NCBI GenBank assembly: GCA_013400155.1
Contig: VXBM01000680.1
Span: forward strand, 5,398 to 69,397
Direction of reading: 5' to 3'
DNA: 64,000 nucleotides
DNA from: Helopsaltes ochotensis
Taxonomy: Eukaryota; Chordata; Aves; Passeriformes; Locustellidae
Positions 22,491 through 34,800 of this stretch are shown here, piece by piece (the stretch's first letter is position 1; each line of letters opens with the position of its first letter). Below the pieces are notes generated by a model. It did no database searches and had not been told where the DNA came from. It saw only the letters and a list, made by a program, of their open reading frames with translations. A program made the translations under genes and the position numbers.

Positions 22491-25400
22491 TACTCCATTC
22501 TCCTGGTGAGTTTAGCCCCTAACTAGAAATTATGCTTGAGGAAGAATTATAGGTTGGTTCCTTTTCAAGCAATAAAACATTTCTAGGTAGAATATTTATG
22601 TATTCTTCACCCTTTTTTTTCTTTTCGTTTGGTATACTGTGGTCCCACAGTTGTGGTGGCACAGCTTTGTACAAATACACTAGTGGAATTACAGATTTTA
22701 ATGGAAAAATAATAGCAATGTTCCTTATTCTTTATGAACTATATAACCTCTTTTTTTTAATTTTTTTTTCTTTTTTTTTTTTTTTTTTTTTAATAACATC
22801 CTCAAAATCAGAACTTCTGGTATGAAATAGTAACTTTTTTTTCCAGCACATACTTCAAGCCAGGGCTTCATTTCAAACAGCTCAGCAGAGTTGCACAGGA
22901 ATTTCAGTCCTTTAACAGTTAAAAGAAGATGTCTGGTGACTCCTGCACAAAAGGTCCTCCACAGGGCTCTCTCCTCTCCTAGAGAAATGCCTTTTGCATT
23001 GCCATCATGCTGCCTCTGCATGTCCAACAAAACCTTATCTGCAGGGCTTGCTTTCAAACTCCTGTCAAAGATGAAGGTGTTAAATAAGGTACAGACACAT
23101 CAAGTGCAAAAGCAAAGGAAAAGTCATGAACTGGGATGGTTTTACTGCTGCAACAGGACATTTAAGCTAAGAAATACTTTGATTTCTAGCCCCAGACTTC
23201 TAAGGATTTATTGCTGCCCTGCATCTGAAATAAATTCAGCTACTGCAATGATCATCAAATGGGGACAGAAAAATCCCTGCCCAGCCTGGAGGTGAGAGTA
23301 GCTGGGAAATGCAGCCCCAGCCTACAAGAGCCCAGGGTGCTGGGCCTGAGTTAGCAGAGGTGACTCTGGGTAGGAAGATCTGCTCCCTCCTTCCTTACAC
23401 TGCAACTCTCAGTCTGAACAAATGCAGGTTCGCTGTGAATGGAAATTTCCATCTCTCATAAATCACCTGCATCCTGACAAGTTTATTAAAAACCGTGAAG
23501 GGAATTCGAGTCGATTTTTTTCCACTCCTATTTACTTATACCAATCAGAAAACCCCTGTGGGTTTGTTTGCACTCATTTCTATTAACCTATCCATCACAA
23601 CCTGAATCTGATCTGGTTTACCCTTTTCCCCACCTGCAAAATTATGTCACAGCACACCAGGTTCACAGAGGAAGACAAGGACCAGCCAGTCTGTCTTCAT
23701 AGCATCTTCCTACCTCCCAGGAAACAAGAGGAGTCGTGAAGCACCATCTGCATTTGGAAGAACTGACAAGCTTTTAAAGTTTTGTCACAAGCCTTTAAAA
23801 TGTTGTCACAAGCCCAACGATGGCCTCACGGGTACCTGGGTGAGTGCCTGCCTCTCTGAGCACCACAACTGAGCCTGGAACGTTCTTCTTGGAGTCACAG
23901 ACATTGCCAGTAAATAATAAATGACAGGAGCAATCTTTTCTTCCCGAGGAGAATGGGCCAAGTGTTGAGTTCATGTGATCTGGGGAGAGCTTCTCTGACT
24001 CCAGCAGATTTGCTTGTTCATATCCACGTCCATGGAATGTTCCCTCCTGATAAATAAACACAGGCACTCTCTGATGGCTAAATGCACTGGTGCAGTAGTT
24101 GCTAGGGGGGAAAAAAAAGTGTGTGGTTCCCTTCAATCCTCTCCAGTAAACTCACTTTTTTGGTAAATTCACCTTTCACAAAGGAGAGCCACATGGGGAA
24201 TTGCTGCCTGTGCTTGGTATCAACAAGACACTGCATTTAACATCACCTGTTTCCCACCTTGAATGACTCAGATTCACAGTGCTTGCTTCTAACTCCTATT
24301 TGGGAGCCAGTGTTAATTTCCCTGAGCAATAATAAATTTGAACATACAGAACAAAACCATGGAATGCAATTTTTTCCCCCCTATGTCATCATTTAGCTCC
24401 TTAATTAAGCACCAGCTTAGGCAGATTTTAGCCTTCCTGTGTTTCTGCCCAATGTACATGTAAAGAGCAATTCTATTTCCCCTTCCCAGCTTCTGGTTTG
24501 CTAAAAGCAACAAAGTTGAACTCTTCTGGACCCCAGTTCCCCACATTTCCTTGCATAACTCTAACTGCACTTCTCTGCCCCACTGTGCATTTTCAGTGTT
24601 TAACCAGAATTTTTCATCAGTATTTGTTTGTGACCACCAGCCTTCTAGCCAACAAGGTAAATTTCTGTCATCAACCCAGGACAGAACTCTGCAATGCAAA
24701 ACACAACCTGATTTTTACTGCTCATGAGTGTCAAGATTACCCCTCTCCTTCCCTATGGCATCCCCTCCTGACATTTCACCACTCTGCATCTTTAGCAAAG
24801 CTCAGTAGCATTTTTATTTTCATTTTATGTTACCAATTCCCATCTGCTCCTGGAGATCTCCTTAAAAATCTTGCATTAATCAAGGTTTTATCTGCTTCCC
24901 TCATAATTTCTCTCATGGCACCATACCCACGACACCTTGACTTCAGGTACTCTAAGGGCTCCTCTGGCTAATTTTTTTTCTTTGCAAAATTTATTTATGA
25001 ACTTCAGTTCATCCTGCAGAACAGAGGCAGCCCCATTTCTCCCTAGAAGGCTGACTTACTCAAGTCTCTTGTGACTGGGGAGCTGTGGGAGTACCTCTGG
25101 CTAAATGGCAGCAGGAAAAATGTTTTCTTTTAATTTGCACTATGGGTATAGTATGTGAGTCATAGACGTGTGACTGCTGGGGGGAAAGTGGGTGGGAGAA
25201 AACACTTGAGACGAAGAGAGCTTCTTGATTATATGATGATGTCAGAATTAAAATCTAAGCTGATTTCCTGAAAGTCTGGTGTTCGAAAGAGACAGTAGTA
25301 CTACCAGAATTTTACGCTCCTTCAGGGTTTTTTTTTAAGCTGGCACGTGAAAACTCAGTGTGGTTTTTGAGAGTTTTTCTCTCTGCAGTTCATGATATTT

Positions 25401-25904
25401 CTGTATTTCATTGCAGAGTTCTGTCCTGGGAAAAAGTTGTAAATTGTATAGTTTTTGAGGGGAGACAGCTGTGAAGAAGGTTTCCAGGACTTCAAGATTT
25501 CCAGCTGGAAGGAATACAAGAGGTGCTTCCCCAGGTAGGCTCTTCTTAGAAGGTTACAGCCCACCTCTTCCTAAGCACTTCAAATCTGCTGAATGCTGAG
25601 AAGTCAAGCTGATGTTCTGCTGGTAACTGTTCAGTAATTACGTATAACCTGTGCCAAAAGTGATACTTTTTCACTCGCTGTAATGATTGTGTGGTTGCTG
25701 GTTTCTCCAAGCAAGCATCTGTGGAATTAGGAGAAATGAAATTAGACCTCATGTCTAACTTGGCAAATGAAGAGTATTTTGTGTAAAGACATCTGCTATT
25801 GAAGTCAATCCACTGCCTGGATGTTACATGTATTTTCTTGTTGTTATTTCTGGCACATCTATAAAATGTTATAAGAATTTTTGATGATACTGTAGGTCAT
25901 AGAC
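22491..25904. other. Unique DNA, no gene seen
   Basis: Contains interrupted T runs at 22749-22791. The 157-residue plus-strand frame at 24498-24971 and the 128-residue minus-strand frame at 24313-24699 overlap each other, and neither resembles a known protein. Confidence 0.5.
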
Positions 25905-26362
25905 CTGTTGAAGTGAATCCAAAGGAGGCCACAAAGATGTTTTGAGGGCCAGAGCACCTCTGCTGTAAGGAAAAGCTGAGAGAGCTGGGGCTGTTCAGCT
26001 TGGAGAAGGCTCCACAAAGACCTCAGAGCCCCTTCCAGAACCTAAGAGGGCTGCAAGAGATCTGGAGAGGGAATTTGGACCAGGGCATAGAGTGACAGGA
26101 CAAGGGGGAACGGCTTCACACTGGCAGAGGGCAGGGCTAGATAGAATATTAGGAAGAAATTCTTCCCTGTGAGGGTGGGGAGGCCCTGGCACAGGGTGCC
26201 CAGAGAGGCTGTGGCTGCCCCTGGATCCCTGGAAGTGTCCAAGGCCAGATTGGATGGAGCTTGGGGCAACCTGGGATAGGGGAAGATGTCCCTGCCCATG
26301 GCCGGGGGTTGAAACTAGATTAGCTTTAAGGCCCTTCCAACCCAAACCATTCTGGGATTCTA
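25905..26362 (+). mobile_element. CR1 LINE 3' fragment, the longest here
   Basis: About 460 bp: GGCCACAAAGATGTTTTGAG, GGGCTGTTCAGCTTGGAGAA, CTTCCCTGTGAGGGTGGGGA, GCCCAGAGAGGCTGTGGCTG, ATGTCCCTGCCCATGGCCGG, then CCCTTCCAACCCAAACCATT and CTGGGATTC. The frame is broken, and no reverse transcriptase motif is present in this part of the element. Confidence 0.9.
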
Positions 26363-29300
26363 CAAATCTGTAATTTTTATACCAGTCTGGGGTACTTCAT
26401 ATCACTGCATCTAAATTAGAGTGCTGTGCAAAAGAAGTAAAAACGTCACTAAATTCTCTTTACAGCTCCCTCATAAAGGGAAGTGTGTGCAGAGGGACCT
26501 TAGTGTGAATGACAATTAGCTTCGCTGGACTGAATTATTTTTTCAGCTAAAATAAAGAGACTCATGAGGAGGCATAAATTGCAACCTTGAGGCTGAACCT
26601 CTTTAATATTCAGTGAACAAGGGAAATGAGTCTGACTTGCCGGTGGAGGGGCAGACAGGAGGGAAAAGGAATGAAAGCATGTCAGCACAGGCATCCCTGG
26701 TCTTTTGGTTTTCTTAGACTCCTTCTGCAGCTCTATCCATCCTCTAATCCTGACCCTGAAAGGGAAGTGGAGAATGGGGCAATGCAGAGATGAGCATGTC
26801 CCAGCTGTAGAGGGATTGCCAGAATGCTGGACAGAACAGGAGCTGCACAGGTAACTTCACTCTGCCTTGCACACACCTGGTGGTGCCCCCAGATTATAAA
26901 TCTGGCCTAGTCATAGATTTAGAACTCTTTCTAGGGGAGCTACAGAAGTGGCAGCCACTTGGACCAGATGCTGACCAGAGGAGAGCTCCAGCACACAGTG
27001 ATCTGGCTCTTCCCTAATGAGCAGGCCCCAAAGACAAGGAAATGTGCAGTTCAGGTAAATGAGAGCAGCAGGTCAAGCCCATTTACCTGCTTAGAATCCA
27101 CTCCCATTTCCCTGTGCACCTGTGGAGAAGGGTCCCCCACTCTCAATATCTTTGCCATGTTATGTCAGGGAGCAGGGCTCTGCCCCTCTCTCCCGCACAG
27201 GTGCTGAGCACCGAGGAAGCCTGGCAGAAATGAGCAGAGCCCACTCCTCCTTCTGCTTCAGGCACTGCAGCTTTTGACTCCTGTCATAAGTGGACATATC
27301 TCACCCTGGCCCAAATACCAAATGTCCTGCAGGGCTGCATGCACCAGCCAGTCTCACCAGGCTTCCTCGTGCCAGCAGCCTCACTCCACTCATTCCTGCC
27401 ATCCCAGGAAACCCACAGGCACCATCTTTTAATCCTGTTCCTGAGAAAAGAATACATCAGGAGGAGTCAGGAAGAAATAGATTTGGTCTTCTCAAAGCTG
27501 CACTGGGCAAACACAGGGATATTGTGTTGCCACATATTTCGCTGGGCCCATATGGAGAAGGAAAGGCTGGTAAGCTCACAGGTGACTGCCTTGTAACCCA
27601 CCAGGACAGGGATGGGAGCCAGCTGCCATCTGAAAGCGAGCGGGGAGGGAGCAAAAGCTATGGGGGAGCAGACAGATTCTCTTTAAATGGATTAGCTGCT
27701 CACAGAATATTAGAACATTCTTATCTGCTCCCAGTTCCAGGGCTTTCCTGACACACACGTGCTTTATGATCTTGCTCACACTAGATAAATATTAAAGAGC
27801 AGAAGGAACATAAAAGAGATCAGTAACAAAGGCTAATACAATGTGTAGAGGTGTGGAATGCTGCTGAAGCACCAAAGAACCAGGGAATCAAAAGCATTGA
27901 CCTTAGAGAATATTCACATTTCCCTTGAAATACCAATGCAGTAATCATTTCGAGATACAGGAACAGACATTTAAGTGACATAAAGCTCTGACAGAACTTT
28001 TAAAGTAACCATTGAACCTCTACTTAACAGGCAGTGGTTTAGGGGCAGGGTTATAAAGTTTCTGCAAGGTACAAGTGAAACCATGGAGAAGATATTTTAA
28101 AGCCATAGAGGATGAGAAAAGACTCATGTAGATGTTCTGACAAAGTTTTGTCACCTGCCAGCATGGCTCTCCTGATTTCGTATCCCCAAGTCAGAGTGAA
28201 ATTACTTTCAGTTCAAATTAGCAGAGTCATTTGGGCTGGCTTTCAAAGCTCAGCTCAGCAGGTGGACTTGTTATCTTCCTTGAAAAGCAGCACCACGTTG
28301 AGCACATCAAAAGCTGGATTTACATTATCCAGCCAGCTCCCAGCCATGGAAAGTCCTGGTCTGTACCTGTCCCTGCATCTAAACAAGCCTGTAATGTTCA
28401 CCCTGGAGACCTCTCAGCCTCCTCTCCAGGAAGGGAACATCAGCATCACAAACTATACAGAGACAAGGAGGGAGGCATAGCCCAGGCAGGGGTTTGGCTC
28501 ACACCTACCTCCAACCACCTGAACGACCTCCCTTGGGGAGGTGGGCCCTCAAAACACCCATCACTGCCTTATCTCATTAAACAGCCTTTGAAGCAGGTGG
28601 AAAAGCTGATCCCCAAATTGCTGCTGATTTGATGTCCAGGCTCCTCACCCAAGGGACACTTTGAAGAGAAATGAATGGTTTAACACCTTCCCCTGCATTT
28701 TACCCAGGCAGGGTGAGCTACTTCCCAGGTTACACCTGCCTAGAAACGCCCACAAGCTTGCTGCTTGTACTAGACAAGCTTTCCTACTGCTGCTTTTTAC
28801 TTTGCAGGTGAAGATCAGAAAGGAAAGGGCTTCACAGCCTGTGTATCTCTGAGCACAGCTCACGAATGTGTTACTCTGCTTTCTTCAGCCATCTATTGCA
28901 ATCACACTAAAATATTTTAACAAGTGGAGTTCAGCATTGGTTGTTTTCCCCCACCCTTGTCTGAAAAACAAACAAACAAAAAAATGGATGTCCAACCCCT
29001 CCACAAGGTGCTGCTCTATGAGTGAGACTTACCAGGGACACCGAGGGTGCCACAAACCTTCACTCCCACATGCACAGGCACTCCTGTTCTTGCCAGGTGT
29101 GTAGCAGGACCAGGAACTAGCAGAGGTTGGCTTTCTCCAAGCTTCCATGTTCAAAGGTATCACAGAAAGTGCTGCTGTGATCCCAGTAGGAAGATGCTGG
29201 TCATGAGCAGCATCAGCAATTCAAACCCTGCCGAAACCCTCTGCTTCTCCCACATCCCAGAGTGGCTTTCTCCCCTGGTCCCACCCACCAGGTTAAGCCA

Positions 29301-31029
29301 CCCCAGCTGCCCAGCAGCACTTGCAGGTTGTTAATGCCAAATATATGGAAAGTCAGAGCAGCTCTGAGGAAGCTGGGAAGTCTGCTTGGCAAGGTGGGAT
29401 GTGAGAAAAGGATGTGGGTTTGAGAGGTGTGTGTGCAGGGGTACAGTCAGGATGACTGAGGATTGGGATTGGGGTTTGGGAGAGGGTGATGCCCAAGGAG
29501 ACAAGAATGGGAATCTTGGCCTCTATTGATTTAGGCTCTTGAGAAATAGTTGTACTCCTCCAGAAGGCTTATTTTGCTTTATTTCCAAATGTGCAGGAGA
29601 TGGAGCTTTTAAATTGTGCTTAGGGTTCAGCATTGCAAAAGGCCAATCTTGGATATTACTGCACTGAGGGTGTGAGGGAAGAACACATTTATGGGACCAG
29701 GGGGATGGGACATTAAATGAGCTCATTTTCAAAATTAACATGTCAGGCCCGCACACTCATCTTGTAAGTAATAAGAAATCTGGTGGTCAGTCTTTATCCT
29801 CAAGGATGCTCTGTATGGTCTGCACTCCCTTCCTCAGAGACACAGGAAACTCCAAGGCAGTTAAAGCTGGGGGTTCATGTTGAAATTAAACTCCTGGCTG
29901 CAAACCACAGATGCTAAAGCAAACATACTCCATTTGATCAAAACCAATATATGTACTTTCAAGACATTCAGTTTCCCATTGAGGAGAAATGTTCCTGTCT
30001 AGCTGCAGGTGACATTTAAAACCCAACCTAGTATTTTTAACATTTAGATATAAAGCTTAAATGAAAATATGGGTATTTGAGACTAATCACAAGAATTAAC
30101 TAGCCCACAGCATTGCCAGTGTTTCTACCAACTCCTTATGTGCATTTGGGTTTTACATTTGGATACAAACAGAACTGCAGCCTGGCCTTGGAGAGGTGTC
30201 ACTGTGGCCATGTGGAACTGAGACAAAGGTGAATTAATGAATGAGTCTAAGGAAAGATTTCAAATTCAAAAAGTTGGGATAAGTGTTTAAAAATCTAGTT
30301 CTTTGTATAAAAAGAAATTCTTCATAAAACCTTTGTGACTGAAAAAGAGACAACCAGCAATTTGTCTGAAGATACTTTGATGTTCACATTTATATACAAA
30401 AAAAAAAAATTCCACAGGTGTGTTCCACAAATGGCAAATCAAGCACTTAACCAACTGTTTGTTTTGGAGATCTTTGGATAATGTTCAACAACTGTTTCTC
30501 TCCCCTGATGGTTCTCGAACACCAAATTCCAATTTTTAAAAACCTTCACCTTTGAACCAGAAATGCTTGTTTCAGCTCCCAGCCTCTGGATATGACATTG
30601 ATTCTGTTTAAAGCAGATTTCAGAGAACAGCTTTGGGTAGGAGAGCAATTGGTGATAAGGAAACTGAAAAACTCTTTGTGCTGTGCTGACGCCTCCATAC
30701 TGTGCTGCTCGTGGTTTGCACAGTGAGCAAACAGAGGAAGAGACACTTGTTCATGTACCTGAAAGTTGCTATACCACCAACAAAAATAAACAGGGTGGAT
30801 AAATATATCCAGAGATCTTCCTGTTGTTCCAAGAAAGATCATCAAGATGTAAAAATATTAGATGAGCTACTTACTCTTAGTTAGGTACTACCTGTTGGAT
30901 TTCACCACGAGGTAAGGGCAAAGTGTGTGCAGATGTCCAGAGGAGAGGGAGAGAGGGAAAATGCTCCTTTTTGCACAGTATGTGCCCAGTTCCCAAATGT
31001 CGAGGTAATCCCAGTGGTGACAAGAAACA
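26363..31029. other. Intergenic DNA downstream of RTN1, no gene seen
   Basis: No recognised repeat or coding exon. The open frames at 27290-27751 and 28112-28632 overlap others on both strands and resemble nothing I know. Confidence 0.5.
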
Positions 31030-31816
31030 GAACTTTTTACATTTAGTAACATTTATTTCTGCATTCGGTATCAAGTACATAAGTGCAAATATTCAGAGTC
31101 CATAATTAAGTCCATTAGGAACTACAGAGAATGTAATACAAATCGTAATAAATTGAACATGCTGGAACTTTCCAGTTACCATACATGTAAATCAGCCTGT
31201 CAATCCTTTACGACAAAAGTACTGGGTTTTGTTTTCTTTTTTTTCTTTATTTTTTTTTTCGAGTTATACAAAACTGATTACCATAAGTACCGATTACTGT
31301 TTATTTTATTTGTGCTGGAAAACACTAAAACATCAGTCTACAATTCTATATAGTTAATAAAGATGAATCCAACCAGCAACCCAGTGACGTAGAAGCAATT
31401 TTAACTATTGCATCAAGTGCGCTAAGCAGGAAAGCCCCTAGCCACATGTAACATTAAAAGTTATAGAAGCAATGCCAATAGAAGAAGGAGAAACACTAAA
31501 AAAAAATAAAAATAAATAAAGAGGTCAATATTATTTAGGCTCTCACCATCATGCACTTTATAAGCAACACAAAAAACCACATCTAGTACACTTTTCTCTT
31601 TACTATACTTTAGTGCTTGACACAAGTGATTGCAAATATTCTAAGTGCAGAAGCAGCAGGGGAAAAGCACTGCTTCCAAGTTTTATGTTTCTAAGATTAT
31701 GGTGTTGAGAAAAAAAAAGAATGATAAATTTGCAGTAAAGTGTAAGAACAGAGCTGTTTTCACTCCAGATTTCCCCATTATGTACTACTGTAGTCGATGA
31801 ATTCTTGATGTCTGCT
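31030..31816 (-). other. RTN1: RTN1 3' untranslated region (end approximate)
   Basis: About 790 nt follow the TAA without a convincing splice site, rich in A and T on the transcript strand. AATAAA hexamers in transcript orientation lie near 31310-31300, at 31251-31246 and at 31057-31052. The last is taken as the terminal signal because a G/U-rich stretch follows about 20-35 nt beyond it. The exact cleavage site is inferred. Confidence 0.6.
31052..31057 (-). terminator. Candidate RTN1 polyadenylation signal AATAAA
   Basis: The plus strand reads TTTATT, which is AATAAA on the transcript strand. The sequence 20-35 nt beyond is rich in G and U (GTTCTGTTTCTTGTC), fitting a downstream element. Alternative upstream hexamers at 31251-31246 and near 31305 could give shorter 3' ends. 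Confidence 0.5.
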
Positions 31817-31859
31817 TTACTCTGCCTTTCTCTTAGCACCTGGGATTTTAGCTTGAATC
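31817..31859 (-). CDS. RTN1: RTN1 last coding exon with stop codon
   Basis: 43 coding nt. Acceptor is tttttgtag|GATTC (AG at 31861-31860). The first G completes Lys195. It then encodes IQAKIPGAKRKAE (residues 196-208) and TAA at 31819-31817. The C-terminal KRKAE places lysines at -3 and -5, fitting an ER retrieval signal. The stop is followed by a long 3' UTR with no intron signal seen. Confidence 0.95.
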
Positions 31860-34800
31860 CTACAAAAATAAAGAAGAAAAAGAAAAAGGATTATATGGTG
31901 AGACAGTTATTCCCTTCCAGTGGTTCCTCCATTGGACTTTTATCTAGGGATAATCTCTAGTCCACGTTCAGTGTGTTGTCCCAACAGGTGAATTAAAATG
32001 CCATGAGAAACAGAAGTGATGCCCATCTAGGTATTCTTACAGGCCTGGGTTTTGGTGGTTCAGGTAATCTTGGGATATGTTCAGTAATATTCTCCCCCCA
32101 CTATTATCTCTCCATGGTCTGTTGTCTATAGAAAGCCAGGAATGAAGCCTAAAAAATTAATTTTCAGTACAAAATTTCAGAATTTTCACCCAGATCTTCT
32201 GCCTGTTTCACGGGGGCTTAAACCACTGAGGATCATGGTGCTTTCAGGTATGTGCTGTCTGTAACAGGGTGGCATCCTAATTGCTCATTAATGCTATTAA
32301 CTCCTTGAACGCAAAAAATCAGGCTTGGAGTGGCCCATGGGGAAGAGAACTCATTCACTGCTGTTTGTCCTGACCAGGCAATCGTGTGGACACCAGTTCA
32401 TGACTGGGCTGCTCTGTCCACAATTCCCCCAGATGGCAGGAGAGGGGAGAGAAGGATGGAGTGCTTCAAGTCTGCACTCAGCTGGGAGGGTCTGTGTTCC
32501 TCCAGGGATCTGCCCTCCCTCAACCTCTCCCATTCCAGGATCTGGGGAGGACGCCACTGCCAGGACACAATGTCCCCAGGTCCCAGCCACCCCTGAGGGC
32601 ACCACAGCCTCACCCAGCTGAACTCACTTTGCCACGACCGTGTTTATGTGGGTCCGCACCAGCCCCAAGTACTGATCAATCTGTGCCTGCAAAGAGCGAG
32701 AGGAGACCCAAGTCAACGAGGCAACAACCAGGGAAAAACCACCCAGCCACCCCAACTGCACGGTGCAGACACACCTACCTGGTACTTGTCATATACAACG
32801 GGGAGAGTAAACATAGACACCACAGCTGAGGAGAAAAAGAGCACAGAGTTATGTTCCTGCAGATCAGATTCCTCCAGAGGACAGACCTACTTCGGTGGCA
32901 AACACGTTATCGTGCCGCTCGGTCAGCTGACCCACCAGGGAGCTTTGTATTAAAAATGCACTTTGCTCAAGCCTCCCAAATATGGAATTCCCCACTGCTC
33001 TGGGACTGGGAGCTGCAAAACCAGAAACTGCGAAGTAGCTCTAGCAGGAGGGACAGCAAAATAGAACGATGAGTATTTAGTGGGAAGGGAAATAAATGGT
33101 GGTGGTTTAATTGAGGGGAAGGCATGCCAGGGATAGGCTGTTTTGTCTAAGTTGAAATCCAGAGGGAGTTCAAGTAAAGGAAATGTTGATTTTTACCCAT
33201 TATCAGAAGAGTCAGGCCATTGAAGAGGGCTCCCACGTAAGTCAGCAGCCACATTAGTACTGCAAACTGAATTAAAGATGGATCATTACATCACCTCCAG
33301 TGCCAGCATAAGGAGAAATTAGTTTGCTTAACTAGCTAACAAAACAGCATATTAGCCTTTTTTAATGTGGAAGGGAGTGGTTAAGGCACATTAGGAGCTA
33401 GGTAGTTTTTCTAGGTGTATAAACCCCATTCTCTGTTCTGCTTCTCACCCTCTCAGCTCGGCTTTCATGTCTATTTAGGGCTTAAATTGCATCCATGTAG
33501 GACTCTGCATTGAGAGTGACACAGGCACATTTCTGAATCCCATTTTTTTATGATGGCAGGAGTCATCCCAAAGAGGTTAAACAGAGCCCTGAAGTGATAA
33601 TCCCAGGGACTGATAATACTTGAGCCTGAAAAATGGGTACATTTTCCTAAAATTCTTTACTAATTTAGGAACCTAAGCAATGTCTGCTTTCTTGATGATC
33701 TTCCCTTTGCTCTAAAGGACACATGCTTGAGTGTAAGGCTAAAAATCAACAGTTATTTCAGCAGGGAGTGAAAGATCTTCCATAGCAGGAAATGCCAGAT
33801 TAACAGAAGGGAACATTATTTTATAGCAAAGCAATAGAAAGCATAATGCTGGGATGCTTCTAGAACTGAGGTGGAGCTAAGCTGATTCTGCAAATTTATA
33901 CATCCTCTATCACCTAGCAGTACATTCAAATGCCAAACCTCTAAAGTGCTGGAAACAGTTTTTATATCAAAAAGCAGAGCAGCTTTCATATTTGAAGCTA
34001 CACAAAACTAGGTTTCATGACAACCCCGTCAACATGGGAAGCAGCTCTTTGAAATGTAGATTGATCCTCTAGAGAGGGGTTAAAAATATTTAAAGCAATC
34101 CTACTTTTAAAGAATCCACAAGGTCCTGAACGAGAAAGAGTCTCCTCAGCTCTTTGACTGTGCTGTTGACGTATAGCTGGAGACAATCTGTGTATTTCTG
34201 GATCTGGTCCTGTGAAAGATTCATCTCCATCTCCAAGTAGGCTCTGCCAGAAACACAGGTCCCGTTACAAACCCGGGAAATTTCCCCTGCTGTTCAGACT
34301 CATACCCATCCACCCCATCATTCCCTCCTTCCCAGACCTCATTTCTTTGTGCTGGAGCAACGTGATCCCCTCCCTGCAGGCACAGGGCCACCAGCACACC
34401 CTCTTCACCCTGCATGACCCATCTCTCTGGGTGATGGCTGAGTTAGAGTCGTTTGCCTCCAGCCTCGCCCTCTTCCCACTCAGAGCCTGCTCTTGATGGG
34501 ATTTCTCTTTTTCTCACCCAAAGGGGGATACAAATCTGACCTGGGGGTTTTCCCCACAATTTCTATGCTGTTCTCTCAGCTACACCCTCCCATCCTGAGT
34601 TGGTGCTCAGAAGTGACCCAAGCGGAGCAGAAGGAGCAGCACTCCAGTAAGATTCTTTTTTAGTGTGTTTGTGTTTGTAAACCACACCAGTTCCATGAGC
34701 TGGTCTACCAACTGCTTGGCACAGCAGAGGAGAAAGGATCATTGTTCTTGTGGAGCAAAACCCCCAGACCCTGTGGAGCATGGGGAGTACATTGGCACTG

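Noticed and set aside
24313..24971. 157-codon plus and 128-codon minus frames
   Set aside because: They overlap on opposite strands and resemble no protein; no splice or promoter context supports either.
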